From assembly GCF_003550175.1 (NCBI RefSeq), contig NZ_QXDF01000004.1, positions 62,001-126,000 on the forward strand: a stretch of 64,000 nt of DNA, given 5' to 3'. Below, piece after piece: positions 53,725 through 63,120 of this stretch. Source of the DNA: Dichotomicrobium thermohalophilum. GTDB lineage: Bacteria; Pseudomonadota; Alphaproteobacteria; Rhizobiales; Rhodomicrobiaceae. A program made the position numbers and the translations under genes. Numbering within the stretch: the stretch's first letter is position 1; each line of letters starts with the position of its first letter. Under the pieces are notes generated by a model. The model did no database searches. It was not told the DNA's origin and worked only from the letters and a program-made list of their open reading frames with translations.

Positions 53725-54594
53725 ATGACTGGCATCGACGCCGAAGACTGGATCGACAGGGTCAGCGGCGGGCTCTCGCCGGAGGCCCTGACCGGGCGCT
53801 TGTATACCGGGCGCATACTCTTTTTCGATGGGCTGGCACCCGTGGCGTCCCTCGTCGCCGAGACCCGCGCGATTCTTGAAGACGTCTTTGACGGCGCGCA
53901 CCCGCCGACCGCCTATCGGGCGCTCGGACTGAGCGGCTTTCGCAAGACGATGCGCAAGGCGCAGAGGCGGTTCGCCCAGTCCCCGGAAATCGCTCGGTAC
54001 TGGACCGACGCGCTGACGGCTGCGGGCGTTGCCCCGGAAGCGACCTATCGCGACCGGCTTGTGCTGCGCTCGGCTCCGCCGCACGAGACCGCGAACGCGC
54101 CGGGCTATGGCCTTCTCCCCGCCCACCGGGATAGCTGGGGCTCAGGTTTGGACTGCCAGATCAATTGGTGGCTACCAATCTACGACCTCGCCCCCGAGCG
54201 GACCATGGCCGTTTTCCCGCGGGCCTGGGACCGGAAGGTGGTCAACGACAGCGCCGGCTGGGACGCCAGGCGCGCCCGCTCCGAGCCGGGTTATCCCGAG
54301 CTGCCAACGGCGCGCGAGCCGCTGGATTGGCAGGAGGCGCTATCGCTCGTTGTGCCGACCGGCACGCTGATGGCGTTTTCTGCAACGCACCTGCACGCCA
54401 CCGTGCCGAATACGACCGCTGAAGCCCGCATCTCAAGCGAAACGCGCACGGTGGACCGGGACGATCTCCTCGCCGGGCGCGGCGCGCCGAACGTCGATCG
54501 GGGCCCAGTGGCGCCCGGAACCGCCTGGTTTCAGAGGCTTCACGGCGGCGCTTCGCTGCAGGACGATCTCGAAGCTGTGCCGGCACCGCGGTAA
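53725..54594 (+). CDS. Possible Fe(II)/2-oxoglutarate-dependent oxygenase (phytanoyl-CoA hydroxylase-like)
   Basis: 289 aa from ATG 53725 (GAAGGA upstream). A facial-triad pattern can be proposed: His134 and Asp136 in LLPAHRDSWGSG, distal His222 or His224 in SATHLHATVPNTT and an arginine (235 or 241) in ARISSETRTVD for 2-oxoglutarate. The order and spacing (about 90 residues HxD to His) and the strand CQINWWLPIYDL between them fit the double-stranded beta-helix oxygenases. I do not recognise a closer family. It stands between the divergent DmdA-like gene and the DMGDH-like gene, suggesting an oxidative step in methylated-compound breakdown or an unrelated hydroxylation. Substrate unknown. Confidence 0.6.
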   Translation: MTGIDAEDWIDRVSGGLSPEALTGRLYTGRILFFDGLAPVASLVAETRAILEDVFDGAHPPTAYRALGLSGFRKTMRKAQRRFAQSPEIARYWTDALTAAGVAPEATYRDRLVLRSAPPHETANAPGYGLLPAHRDSWGSGLDCQINWWLPIYDLAPERTMAVFPRAWDRKVVNDSAGWDARRARSEPGYPELPTAREPLDWQEALSLVVPTGTLMAFSATHLHATVPNTTAEARISSETRTVDRDDLLAGRGAPNVDRGPVAPGTAWFQRLHGGASLQDDLEAVPAPR

Positions 54595-54768
54595 TCCGGC
54601 GCAGCGTCGCAATCGGCCAAGCCGATGTCGCTCTGCGCGCGTCGGTTAATTGCGTCCGCGCGCATGCTTCGCTGTTAAGGCACGCATAAGGACGACGATG
54701 GCTTCGGGCCATCGCGCCGGGCACGCTTTTTGTCGAGCTATCACTCAAGCAAAACGGGACAGGCGGCG

Positions 54769-57279
54769 ATGAAGAATCAAGCGCGCGTGGTGGTCGTCGG
54801 CGGCGGCGTCGTCGGCGTTTCGACCCTTTACCACTTGGTCAAGAAGGGCTGGTCCGACGTCGTTCTGATCGAGCGAAAGGAGTTGACCTCTGGCTCCACC
54901 TGGCACGCGGCCGGCCTGCTGCCGCTGTGGAACATGAGCTACAGCGTGGGCCAGATCCACAAATACTCGGTGGAACTTTACAACAAGCTGGAGGAAGAGA
55001 CCGGCCAGCATGTCGGGTTCTCGGTCGTCTCCAACATCCGCCTGGCGCAGACGCAGGACCGGATGGACGAATACAAGTATTATGCGGGCGTCGCGGAGAC
55101 CATCGGCGTGAATGTGCGCTGGCTTACGCCCGAGCAGGTCAAGGAAATCTGGCCACTTTGCAACACCGAAGGGCTGCTCGGCGCGATCCAGCACCCCGAT
55201 GACGGCTACATTCAGCCCGCCGACCTTACGCAGGCCTTCGCGCGCGGCGCACGCGCGGGCGGCGCGGAGATCTACCGCAACACCAAGGTGACCGGCTTCA
55301 CGCAGAAACCTGACGATAGCTGGATCGTGCACACCGACAAGGGGGACATCGCCTGCGAGCATGTCGTTTCGGCGACGGGCAACTTCGCCCGCGAGACCGG
55401 CAAGATGATCGGCCTCGACCTGCCGGTCATCCCGGTGGAGCATCAGTATATCGTCACGGAGCCCCACCCCGACATCCAGGCGCGCAAGGCACAGGGACTG
55501 CCGGAGATGGGCGTTCTGCGCGACTCTGACAGCTCCTGGTACATGCGCGAGGAAGCCGGCGGCCTGCTGCTCGGCCCGTATGAGAAAGGCGCACCGGCCT
55601 GCTATGTTGACGGGCCGGATGAGGAAGCCGAATACGAGTTGTTCCAGGAAGACCTGGAGCGGCTGGAGCCGCATATCGAGACCGCGATCGAGCGCGTGCC
55701 CGCCTTCGGTGAGGTCGGCATCAAGCAGGTGTATAACGGCGCGATCGCCTACACGCCGGACGGCTCCCCGATCATCGGGCCGGCCTGGGACCGGCGCAAT
55801 TTCTGGCTCAACGAGGGCCACAGCTTCGGCGTCACGGCTGCCGGCGGCGCGGGCTGGCAGTTGGCCGAGTGGATCGTCGAGGGCGAGCCGTCCATCGACA
55901 TGATGGGCGTCGACCCGCGGCGCTTCGGTCCATATGCCTCGCGCGGTTACCTCAAGGAGAAGAACGAGGAAGCCTACGCCAACGTCTTTACGGTTCATTA
56001 TCCTGACGAGGAACGCGTTGCCGCGCGCCCGCTCAAGACCTCGCCCTGCTACGGCCGGATGGCCGAACGCGGCGCTGTGTTCGGTCAGGTCTATGGCTGG
56101 GAGCGTCCGAACTGGTTCGCGCCGAAGGACTACGGCATCAAGGTCGAAGACCTGAACCGGCCTGATGTGCTCTGCAACGAGAACTATCCGACGCCCGATG
56201 ACGAGGGCAAGGTCCGCGAGCTGTGGAGCTTCCGCCGCTCGAACTATTTCGAGCATGTCGGGAACGAGGCGCTCCATGTGCACAACAACGTCGGCGTTCT
56301 CGACATGTCGGCCTTCGCCAAGATGATGGTCACCGGCCCCGGCGCCGAGGCTTGGCTGGAGTCGCTGGTCGCCAATCGCATCCCGAAGAAGATCGGGCGG
56401 ATTGGCTTGTGCCACATGCTGTCACAGGGCGGCGGCGTGCGCAGCGAATTCACGATCTACAAGACTGGTCCGGAGTCCTTCTACCTTGTCTCCGCCGGCG
56501 CCTTCGAGCGGCACGATCACGACTACCTGAAGAAGCTCGCCCCGCGGGACGGCAGCGTTCAGCTCCAGCCGATCACGACGCAGTACGGCGTGCTGGTGCT
56601 CGCCGGCCCGAAGGCGCGCGACGTGCTCGGCCAGTTGACCGACTTCGATCTGGGCAACGAAGCGTTCCCGTGGCTGACCGGCAAGCAGATCAATATCGGC
56701 CATGCGATGGCGCACGCCCTGCGGGTCAACTTTGTCGGCGAACTGGGCTGGGAGCTGCATCATCCGATGGAGATGCAGAACACCATTTTCGATCTGCTGT
56801 TCGAGGCCGGTGCGCCCTACGACATCAAGCCATTCGGCATCCGCGCGATGGACACCATGCGCATCGAGAAGTCCTATCGCCTGATCCCGCGCGAGCTGTC
56901 GATCGAGTATTCGGCGCTGGAGTCGGGGCTGGACCGCTTTGTCCGGCTCAACAAGCCGAACTTCATTGGACGGGATGCCCTGATCGAATGGCAGCAGCGC
57001 GGCTTCAAGAACCGCCTCGTGACCATGGAGGTCGGCGAGATCAAGGACTCCGATCCGCGCGGCAACGAACCCATATATCGCAACGGCAAGCTGGTCGGTC
57101 GCTGCACCAGCGGCGGTTTCGGCTGGCGTCTTGGCCATTCGGTTGCGCTGGGCATGGTGCCGCCGGAGATGTCGGCCGAGGGCGAGGAATTCGAGGTGGA
57201 AATCCTTGGCGAGCGTTATCCCGCCCGTGTCATTCCGGAAAGCCCGTTCGACCCCGATAACGAACGGTTGAGGTCGTAA
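54769..57279 (+). CDS. Dimethylglycine/sarcosine dehydrogenase-like FAD protein with GcvT domain
   Basis: 836 aa from ATG 54769. N-terminal DAO-type FAD domain: VVVVGGGVVGVSTLYHL with GGGVVG at 11-16, and TSGSTWHAAGLLPLW in which His46 is the covalent FAD-histidine of DMGDH and SARDH. The middle (about 390-450) is the FAO_M linker, and from about 470 the C-terminal half is a GcvT-type folate-binding domain (FEHVGNEALHVHNNVGVLDMSAFAKMMVTGPGAEAW; GIRAMDTMRIEKSYRLIPREL). Such enzymes oxidatively demethylate dimethylglycine or sarcosine and pass the carbon to THF as methylene-THF. The close DmdA-like and MTHFR-like genes support a one-carbon role. The exact methylamine is unknown. Confidence 0.9.
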   Translation: MKNQARVVVVGGGVVGVSTLYHLVKKGWSDVVLIERKELTSGSTWHAAGLLPLWNMSYSVGQIHKYSVELYNKLEEETGQHVGFSVVSNIRLAQTQDRMDEYKYYAGVAETIGVNVRWLTPEQVKEIWPLCNTEGLLGAIQHPDDGYIQPADLTQAFARGARAGGAEIYRNTKVTGFTQKPDDSWIVHTDKGDIACEHVVSATGNFARETGKMIGLDLPVIPVEHQYIVTEPHPDIQARKAQGLPEMGVLRDSDSSWYMREEAGGLLLGPYEKGAPACYVDGPDEEAEYELFQEDLERLEPHIETAIERVPAFGEVGIKQVYNGAIAYTPDGSPIIGPAWDRRNFWLNEGHSFGVTAAGGAGWQLAEWIVEGEPSIDMMGVDPRRFGPYASRGYLKEKNEEAYANVFTVHYPDEERVAARPLKTSPCYGRMAERGAVFGQVYGWERPNWFAPKDYGIKVEDLNRPDVLCNENYPTPDDEGKVRELWSFRRSNYFEHVGNEALHVHNNVGVLDMSAFAKMMVTGPGAEAWLESLVANRIPKKIGRIGLCHMLSQGGGVRSEFTIYKTGPESFYLVSAGAFERHDHDYLKKLAPRDGSVQLQPITTQYGVLVLAGPKARDVLGQLTDFDLGNEAFPWLTGKQINIGHAMAHALRVNFVGELGWELHHPMEMQNTIFDLLFEAGAPYDIKPFGIRAMDTMRIEKSYRLIPRELSIEYSALESGLDRFVRLNKPNFIGRDALIEWQQRGFKNRLVTMEVGEIKDSDPRGNEPIYRNGKLVGRCTSGGFGWRLGHSVALGMVPPEMSAEGEEFEVEILGERYPARVIPESPFDPDNERLRS

Positions 57280-57469
57280 TCAGGCCCGATGTCGCAAATC
57301 GCCATGCCGGCGGCGCGGCTGGGCCGTCCGGTCACTTAACGGCGGAGTAGGCTGATTCTCGTACCGTGGCAGGGTGTTAGCGCGGAACGGCGGTCTCCTC
57401 CCACCGCCGCCGCGCCTCCCGCACAACGGCTCAGGACAGGCGCTGAACGATTTCAAGGCGGGTGTGGCG

Positions 57470-58447
57470 ATGAGCGTTTACGACGAAATGGAAGCGGCGG
57501 CGGCCCAGGCCGGCGAAGAGCCCGACGAGATCCCCGTCGGCTTTCACCCCGCGGTTACACCGGAAATGAGCGTGGAAGAGCGCGCTGGATGCCTGGCGCG
57601 CAACGCTTCCATCGAGATCATTCCCAGCACGGCGGACAAGATCACCGATTTCCGCGAACTGATGCCGCTGGGCGCGCGGGTTTTCGTGCCGTTCCTGCCG
57701 CGGGCCGAATTCGCAGACTGCATCCCGCTAGCCAAACGCCTGCGCGATGAAGGCATGGAACCCGTGCCCCACATTGCCGCCCGGCGTCTGCGTTCGCGCG
57801 CGGAGCTGACGGACACGCTGGCCGCCCTGCGCGAGCAGGTGGGCTTGCGCGAGGTGCTGGTCATTGCTGGCGACCCGGAGGAGCCGGCTGGGCCGTTCGA
57901 GAACAGCATGTCCGTGCTGGAGACCGGAATCCTTGAGGCGTACAGCGTGGAGACGATCTTCGTCGGCGGTCAGCCCGAGGGTATCCCGGGCGTCTCCGGC
58001 GAGGCGGTCAGCGACGCGCTGGACTGGAAATACGCCTATGCGAAGCAAAGCCCGGCGGATTTCCGGCTCGTCACCCAGTTTGTGCTCGACCCGGACAACC
58101 TGATGGCCTGGCGCCGCGATCTCGCGGACCGTGGCATCGACCTGCCGTTGCATGTCGGTGTCGCCGGTCCGACAAGTCTGAAAACACTGATGAAATTCGC
58201 CGGGCTTACCGGCGCCAAGGCGTCCTTCCGCGCGATGCGCAAATACGGCGTCAAGCTCACCCGCCTCAGCGACACGGCTGTGCCGGATGATCTCGTCTAC
58301 CGCCTCGCCAGCGACACAGAAGGCGCCAAGGTTCACGGCCTGCATGTCTACACCTTCGGCGGCTTCAACAGCGCGGTGGAGTGGCTGAGCAAATGGCGGG
58401 CCGGCGCGCCGCAGGATTGCCGCAAGGCCGGTTACGCCACCGGCTGA
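57470..58447 (+). CDS. Methylenetetrahydrofolate reductase-like protein
   Basis: 325 aa from ATG 57470. MTHFR TIM-barrel features: IEIIPSTADKITDFRELMPLGARVFVPFLP near the N-terminus, PVPHIAARRLRSRAEL, VLVIAGDPEEPAGPFENSMSVLETG, then RLVTQFVLDPDNLMAW and THGLHVYTF-like GLHVYTFGG at the end. It is divergent from housekeeping MetF and belongs to the MTHFR-like proteins found beside methyl-group catabolic genes. It would interconvert methyl-THF (made by a DmdA-type demethylase) and methylene-THF. It follows the DMGDH-like gene by 190 bp and is closed by a good terminator. Confidence 0.82.
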   Translation: MSVYDEMEAAAAQAGEEPDEIPVGFHPAVTPEMSVEERAGCLARNASIEIIPSTADKITDFRELMPLGARVFVPFLPRAEFADCIPLAKRLRDEGMEPVPHIAARRLRSRAELTDTLAALREQVGLREVLVIAGDPEEPAGPFENSMSVLETGILEAYSVETIFVGGQPEGIPGVSGEAVSDALDWKYAYAKQSPADFRLVTQFVLDPDNLMAWRRDLADRGIDLPLHVGVAGPTSLKTLMKFAGLTGAKASFRAMRKYGVKLTRLSDTAVPDDLVYRLASDTEGAKVHGLHVYTFGGFNSAVEWLSKWRAGAPQDCRKAGYATG

Positions 58448-58471
58448 ACTTATGCCCTCTCATAACTTCTC

Positions 58472-58503
58472 AAGCCGGATGGGGCCGCCCGTCCGGCTTT
58501 TTT
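58472..58503 (+). terminator. Rho-independent terminator after the MTHFR-like gene
   Basis: AAGCCGGA (58472-58479) pairs with TCCGGCTT, enclosing a further GGG/CCC pairing, and is followed by six T residues. It is 25 bp past the stop codon and separates the one-carbon module from pepN. Confidence 0.85.
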
Positions 58504-58579
58504 GTTCGCGCCCCATCTCGGCCGTCCTTGGAATCGCGCTTGCTGGCCTGTAAACAGGACTCAAGCAAAGAGGTAAGCC

Positions 58580-61213
58580 ATGAAAACCGAAGAGCCGCGG
58601 ACGATTTACCTGAAGGATTACCGGCCGTCACCTTATCTGATCGAGACGGTCGATCTGGACGTTGCGCTGGCGCCGGAGAACACCCGCGTACGCTCGCGCC
58701 TCAAGGTCAAGCCGAATGACGATCCCGATGCGCCGGCCGGTCCGCTGACGCTGGACGGCGAAAAGCTGGAGCTGCACTCGGTCAAGATCAACGGTACGCC
58801 CATCAATGACTACACCGCCGACGACCAATCGCTGACGATCACATCGCCGCCTGAAGGGCCGTTCGAGGTCGAGATCGAGACGACCTGTAATCCGCAGGCC
58901 AACGAGGCGCTTGAAGGGCTTTACCGCTCGGGGGGCATCTACTGCACCCAATGCGAGCCTGAAGGCTTCCGCCGCATCACGTACTTCATCGACCGGCCCG
59001 ACGTTCTGGCGCGCTATCGCGTGCGCGTCGAGGCGGACAAGCGCGAGGCCCCGGTGCTTCTTGCCAACGGCAATCTTGTGGAGGACGGCGACCTTGACGA
59101 TGGCCGTCATTTCGCCGTGTGGGAGGACCCCTTCCCCAAACCGTCTTATTTGTTCGCGCTGGTGGGCGGGAATCTGGCCTGCGTGCAGGACAGCTTCATC
59201 ACGAAGACCGGCCGAGCAATCGATCTGCGCATCTACGTCGAGCCGGGCAAGGAAGGCCGCTGCGGCTGGGCGATGGAGAGCCTCAAGACGGCGATGCGCT
59301 GGGACGAGGAGCGTTTCGGGCTGGAATACGACCTCGATATCTACATGATCGTGGCCGTCAGCGACTTTAATATGGGTGCGATGGAGAACAAGGGGCTGAA
59401 TGTCTTCAACGACAAGCTGATCCTGGCCCGGCCCGACATCGCCACCGATACCGACTATGAGTCCATCGAAGCGGTCATCGCGCATGAATACTTCCATAAC
59501 TGGACGGGCAATCGCGTCACCTGCCGCGACTGGTTCCAGCTTTGCCTGAAGGAAGGGCTGACCGTCTTCCGCGATCAGGAGTTCACCGCAGATCAGCGGT
59601 CGCGACCCGTGAAGCGCATCGAGGATGTGCGGCTTCTGCGCGCACGCCAGTTCTCGGAAGATGCCGGCCCGCTGGCGCATCCGGTCCGCCCGTCCTCATT
59701 CGTGGAGATCAACAACTTCTACACGCTGACCGTCTATGAGAAGGGCGGCGAACTGTGCCGGATGCTGCACACCATGCTTGGCGAGGATGGGTTTCAGGCC
59801 GGCATGAAGCTCTATTTCGAGCGCCATGATGGGCAGGCGGTGACTGTCGAGGACTTCGTCGCCGCGATGGCCGATGCCAACGACCGCGACCTGAGCCAGT
59901 TCATGCGCTGGTATAATCAGGCGGGGACGCCCGAAGTGGTCTGCCGGTTCGAGCATGACGCCAGCGAGAAGACGGCGAAGCTCCATGTCACGCAGGTGCA
60001 TGCGCCTTCGCCCGGCCAGCCGGAGAAGGAGCCTGTGCCAATCCCGCTGCGCATCGGTCTTGTGGGCCCGGACGGCGAGGACATGCCGCTGATCCTGAAA
60101 AATGGAAGCGAGGTTCCGGGCGGCCTGCTGATGGTGACGGAGCGCGAGCAGACTTTCGAATTCGCGGATGTCGCGCACCGGCCGATCCCCTCTCTCCTGC
60201 GGGGGTTCTCGGCACCGGTGAAGCTGTCCAGCCCGCTGGATGACGCCGATCTCGACTTCCTGATGCGGCACGACAGCGACCTGTTCAACCGCTGGCAGGC
60301 GGCGCAGACACAGGCGATGAAACGCCTGGTGGCGATGGCGCGCGGCGAAGGCGAGTTCGTTCCTGACGTGCGCGAGTTCGCACTGGCCGTGGGGCCGACG
60401 CTCACGGACGACTGGCTGGAACCAGCCTATCGCGCGGCTTTTGCCGTGCCACCGAGCGAACTGGACATCGCCCAGGAAATCGGTGCGGATGTCGACCCGA
60501 CCGGGGTTCACAAGGCCCGGCGTGACCTGCGCGCCACCCTCGGCCATACGCTTCAGGGCGATCTGCAGCGTTTGTACGAGGACTATGCCGTTCCCGGTGA
60601 ATACCAGCCGGACCCCGACAGCGTCGGCAAGCGGAGCCTGCGCAACACCGCCCTGGCGCTGCTGGCCGCGGAAGAAACCGAGGACGGCGTGAAGCGTGCG
60701 CAGACCCATTTCAAGAACGCCGACAACATGACCGACAGCATGGCTGCGCTGCGCATTCTCGCGGGTCTCGACCGGCCGGAGCGCGACGAGGCGCTGGAAA
60801 CATTCTACGACCGCTGGAAGGATGAGCAGCTTGTGCTCGACAAGTGGTTCGCCATCCAGGCACAATCGACGGCGAGCGACACGCTCGATCGCGTCGAGCG
60901 CCTGCGTCGCCATCCGGCTTTCTCGATCAAGAATCCGAACCGCGTGCGCGCGCTGATCGGCGCGCTGGCGCACGGCAATCCGCTGCACTTCCACTCCGCG
61001 GACGGCCGCGGCTACGAATTCGTCGGCGAGTCGATCATGGAGATCGACGGCTTCAACCCGATGATCGCTGCGCGACTGGCCAGCGCCTTTTCGAGCTGGA
61101 AGATGCTGGAGCCCGGCCGGCGCGCAATGGCGCAGCAAATGCTGGAGCGCATCGCCGCCAAGGAAGGTTTGTCGCGCGACACCAGCGAGGTCGTCGGCAA
61201 GATGCTGGGCTAG
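58580..61213 (+). CDS. pepN: Aminopeptidase N (M1 family)
   Basis: 877 aa, PepN length. Exopeptidase motif GAMEN at 266-270 and zinc site HEYFHNWTGN (302-311, HEXXH) with the third ligand Glu further on (LKEGLTVFRDQEF). The C-terminal helical domain DUF3458 is complete (to NPMIAARLASAFSSWKMLEPGRR...). Cytosolic zinc aminopeptidase that removes N-terminal residues from peptides. Single gene; AGAGGTAAG lies just before ATG 58580. Confidence 0.97.
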   Translation: MKTEEPRTIYLKDYRPSPYLIETVDLDVALAPENTRVRSRLKVKPNDDPDAPAGPLTLDGEKLELHSVKINGTPINDYTADDQSLTITSPPEGPFEVEIETTCNPQANEALEGLYRSGGIYCTQCEPEGFRRITYFIDRPDVLARYRVRVEADKREAPVLLANGNLVEDGDLDDGRHFAVWEDPFPKPSYLFALVGGNLACVQDSFITKTGRAIDLRIYVEPGKEGRCGWAMESLKTAMRWDEERFGLEYDLDIYMIVAVSDFNMGAMENKGLNVFNDKLILARPDIATDTDYESIEAVIAHEYFHNWTGNRVTCRDWFQLCLKEGLTVFRDQEFTADQRSRPVKRIEDVRLLRARQFSEDAGPLAHPVRPSSFVEINNFYTLTVYEKGGELCRMLHTMLGEDGFQAGMKLYFERHDGQAVTVEDFVAAMADANDRDLSQFMRWYNQAGTPEVVCRFEHDASEKTAKLHVTQVHAPSPGQPEKEPVPIPLRIGLVGPDGEDMPLILKNGSEVPGGLLMVTEREQTFEFADVAHRPIPSLLRGFSAPVKLSSPLDDADLDFLMRHDSDLFNRWQAAQTQAMKRLVAMARGEGEFVPDVREFALAVGPTLTDDWLEPAYRAAFAVPPSELDIAQEIGADVDPTGVHKARRDLRATLGHTLQGDLQRLYEDYAVPGEYQPDPDSVGKRSLRNTALALLAAEETEDGVKRAQTHFKNADNMTDSMAALRILAGLDRPERDEALETFYDRWKDEQLVLDKWFAIQAQSTASDTLDRVERLRRHPAFSIKNPNRVRALIGALAHGNPLHFHSADGRGYEFVGESIMEIDGFNPMIAARLASAFSSWKMLEPGRRAMAQQMLERIAAKEGLSRDTSEVVGKMLG

Positions 61214-61248
61214 AGGGTGTCGACCTTACGGCACCGCCTCGCGCGCAT

Positions 61249-61322
61249 CATTCCGAGCGAAGCGAAACACTCCGGCCAAGCCGTCGGCGCCGGATTGTTT
61301 CGGCCCGCCGGGCCTCGCAATG
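61249..61322. repeat. Palindromic REP-like intergenic element
   Basis: The left arm CATTCCGAGCGAAGCGAAAC (61249-61268) continuing ACTCCGG to 61275 is the imperfect inverted copy of the right arm CCGGATTGTTTCG...CTCGCAATG (61290-61322), with a 14-nt spacer. It lies between the convergent ends of pepN and the DUF3365 gene. Such elements are dispersed in alphaproteobacterial genomes; it is of a different kind from the one at 22052-22170. Confidence 0.7.
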
Positions 61323-61375
61323 CCGTATCACTTGGGCAACGAAGTCCGCGCTCGTTGCGGTCCGGCAAACCCGCT

Positions 61376-61957
61376 TTAGTTGATCTTGCGCGAGAGCGTG
61401 AAGGCGCCGCGGATTTCGCCCGCCTCGAAGCCGACGGCCTCATCCTGCGGATAACGTTTCAGGATCTCCGCGCGCAGGTCGGGATCGACGTTGGTGCCGT
61501 GACAGGTCGCGCATGGCTTCTCCGCCAGCGGGATCGCCTTCATGTAGCGAAAGGTGGTCTCGCCGTCGCTGCTGACCACTTTCGTCACGGAAAGCGTCTT
61601 CGGGTCCGCGCCTTCTTCGCGCTGGGCGATGAAATCCTCCAGCACCTTGCGCTCCCACTCATCCGGCGCGTTGTCCTGGTTGCGCAACCTGAGCGCCGTG
61701 CGCCCCACATCCCAGTCATGTTTCGCCGCAACATCGCGCGTTACAGCCGGCGCAGCCTCTTGACACACGCCGATCGCACCGACCGGTCCTTCGTTCTTGA
61801 GCGCGCGCTTCAGCTCGCCCTTCAGGTTGGTCATGAAGTCCTTGATGATCGCGTTGGCTTCGGCGACGTAGGCTTCTGTGTCGACCTTCCCGGTCTCGGC
61901 AGCGGCGGGTGCGGCCAGAGCGGACGACGCGAGCACGGCAACAATCAGCTTTTTCAT
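61376..61957 (-). CDS. DUF3365 (Tll0287-like) haem protein, periplasmic
   Basis: 193 aa from ATG 61957, preceded by GGGAGA. Signal peptide MKKLIVAVLASSALAAPAAA (1-20). One c-type haem motif CATCH at 149-153, in KPCATCHGTN. The domain with WDVGRTALRLRNQDNAPDEWE and FRYMKAIPLAEKPC matches DUF3365/Tll0287, a PAS-like fold thought to sense redox state or ligands. No kinase is fused. It could supply electrons or act as a free periplasmic sensor; neighbours do not decide. Confidence 0.88.
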   Translation of the reverse strand: MKKLIVAVLASSALAAPAAAETGKVDTEAYVAEANAIIKDFMTNLKGELKRALKNEGPVGAIGVCQEAAPAVTRDVAAKHDWDVGRTALRLRNQDNAPDEWERKVLEDFIAQREEGADPKTLSVTKVVSSDGETTFRYMKAIPLAEKPCATCHGTNVDPDLRAEILKRYPQDEAVGFEAGEIRGAFTLSRKIN

Positions 61958-61998
61958 CGTCATTCTCCCGGACATGACTGGCGTGCAATAACGTATTT

Positions 61999-62955
61999 CT
62001 ACCGCGCGATATTAACGACTTTGCCGCCCTGGGCCAAAGGCTCGATGTCGGCCTGTGCCTTCACCACCTCTGGCGCCGTCTCCCAGTACGCCATCAATGC
62101 CTCTTCCAGCGCCCTCGGCGGCAGCGCGTAAAGCCGGCGCCCCCGGACAAAGGCAGCGTTCCGCAGGTCCGCCTGCCGGGCTTGCGCCGCTTCGATCAGC
62201 GCGTCCACCGCATCGCGTGCCCCAAGGATCGCTCGATTCTGCCGGACGAACTCGATCAGCACGCTCAGGTCATGATCCTCGCCGATCAGGTCGGACAAAT
62301 CGCTCGCCAGCGCAATGCGGGGCGTGATGGCCTCGGGCCAGGCGTTCCGCACAAGCTGCAGCTGGCGCCAGTGGCGCTGCACATGCTTGCGCCATTCGTG
62401 AAAGATCTCGTCGTCGCCCCGGCGATAAGCCTGGTTCATGATCTTGCGCCCGCCGGCATATACCGTGCGCACACCCGCCGCCAGCGGTGCGAAGCTGTCG
62501 CCTTTGACCGGCAAGTCTGCAAACGCCTCACGCGCTTCAGCCAGAACCCGCTGGGCCTGCCGCATGGCCGCGTCACCATCAATCGGCACAATCCGCGCGC
62601 GCTTGGCATCCAGCCACACACGCAGCGCCGAGGGCACTTCGCCGGCCGCGCCGAGGTCGCGCTGCTCGGCCAGTTTATCGAGGGTCTGGCGCATGACGTG
62701 CACATCGCGGGCCCCTGACAGCGCGCGGCCGAGATCGCGGAAACGCCGGTTCTCGCGCTTGTAGACCTTCGGCTTCAGCACGGGGCGGATCATGTCAAGC
62801 AGTGCGCGCATCCGCTTGAAGCACTTGCGCGCCTCATGGATGCCGGTGTCGCGGTCCTCGCTGGCGAGCATACCCACTGCGCGCTCGATCTGGCCGATGC
62901 CGATGCGACGGACACCGTCGGCCAGAGGTTCATCGAGTTTCAGGCGATAGCGCAT
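61999..62955 (-). CDS. CHAD domain protein
   Basis: 318 aa from ATG 62955. The CHAD helical domain is recognised by conserved histidines and basic residues: IHEARKCFKRMRALLDMIRPVL (about 53-74), RDVHVMRQTLDKL, IFHEWRKHVQRHWRQLQLV and LGEDH-like LIGEDHDLSVLIEFV. CHAD domains bind inorganic polyphosphate and often localise to polyP granules; they are frequent partners of CYTH triphosphatases, absent here. It ends near the DUF3365 gene on the same strand and is divergent from argG. Confidence 0.92.
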   Translation of the reverse strand: MRYRLKLDEPLADGVRRIGIGQIERAVGMLASEDRDTGIHEARKCFKRMRALLDMIRPVLKPKVYKRENRRFRDLGRALSGARDVHVMRQTLDKLAEQRDLGAAGEVPSALRVWLDAKRARIVPIDGDAAMRQAQRVLAEAREAFADLPVKGDSFAPLAAGVRTVYAGGRKIMNQAYRRGDDEIFHEWRKHVQRHWRQLQLVRNAWPEAITPRIALASDLSDLIGEDHDLSVLIEFVRQNRAILGARDAVDALIEAAQARQADLRNAAFVRGRRLYALPPRALEEALMAYWETAPEVVKAQADIEPLAQGGKVVNIAR

Positions 62956-63120
62956 GATCTTGGCCTCTCGCTCCGCGCCACGCATACATCTTGCCAATCA
63001 CTTAACATCGGCAATGCGTCGCGTCTTGTCGAGCCTCGCCCTCGCCGGCGCCCTCTTGCCGCCTGCCCGGCAATCGGCTATGCCCCGCACAAACGCGTAA
63101 CAACAAGGACATGACGCGCC

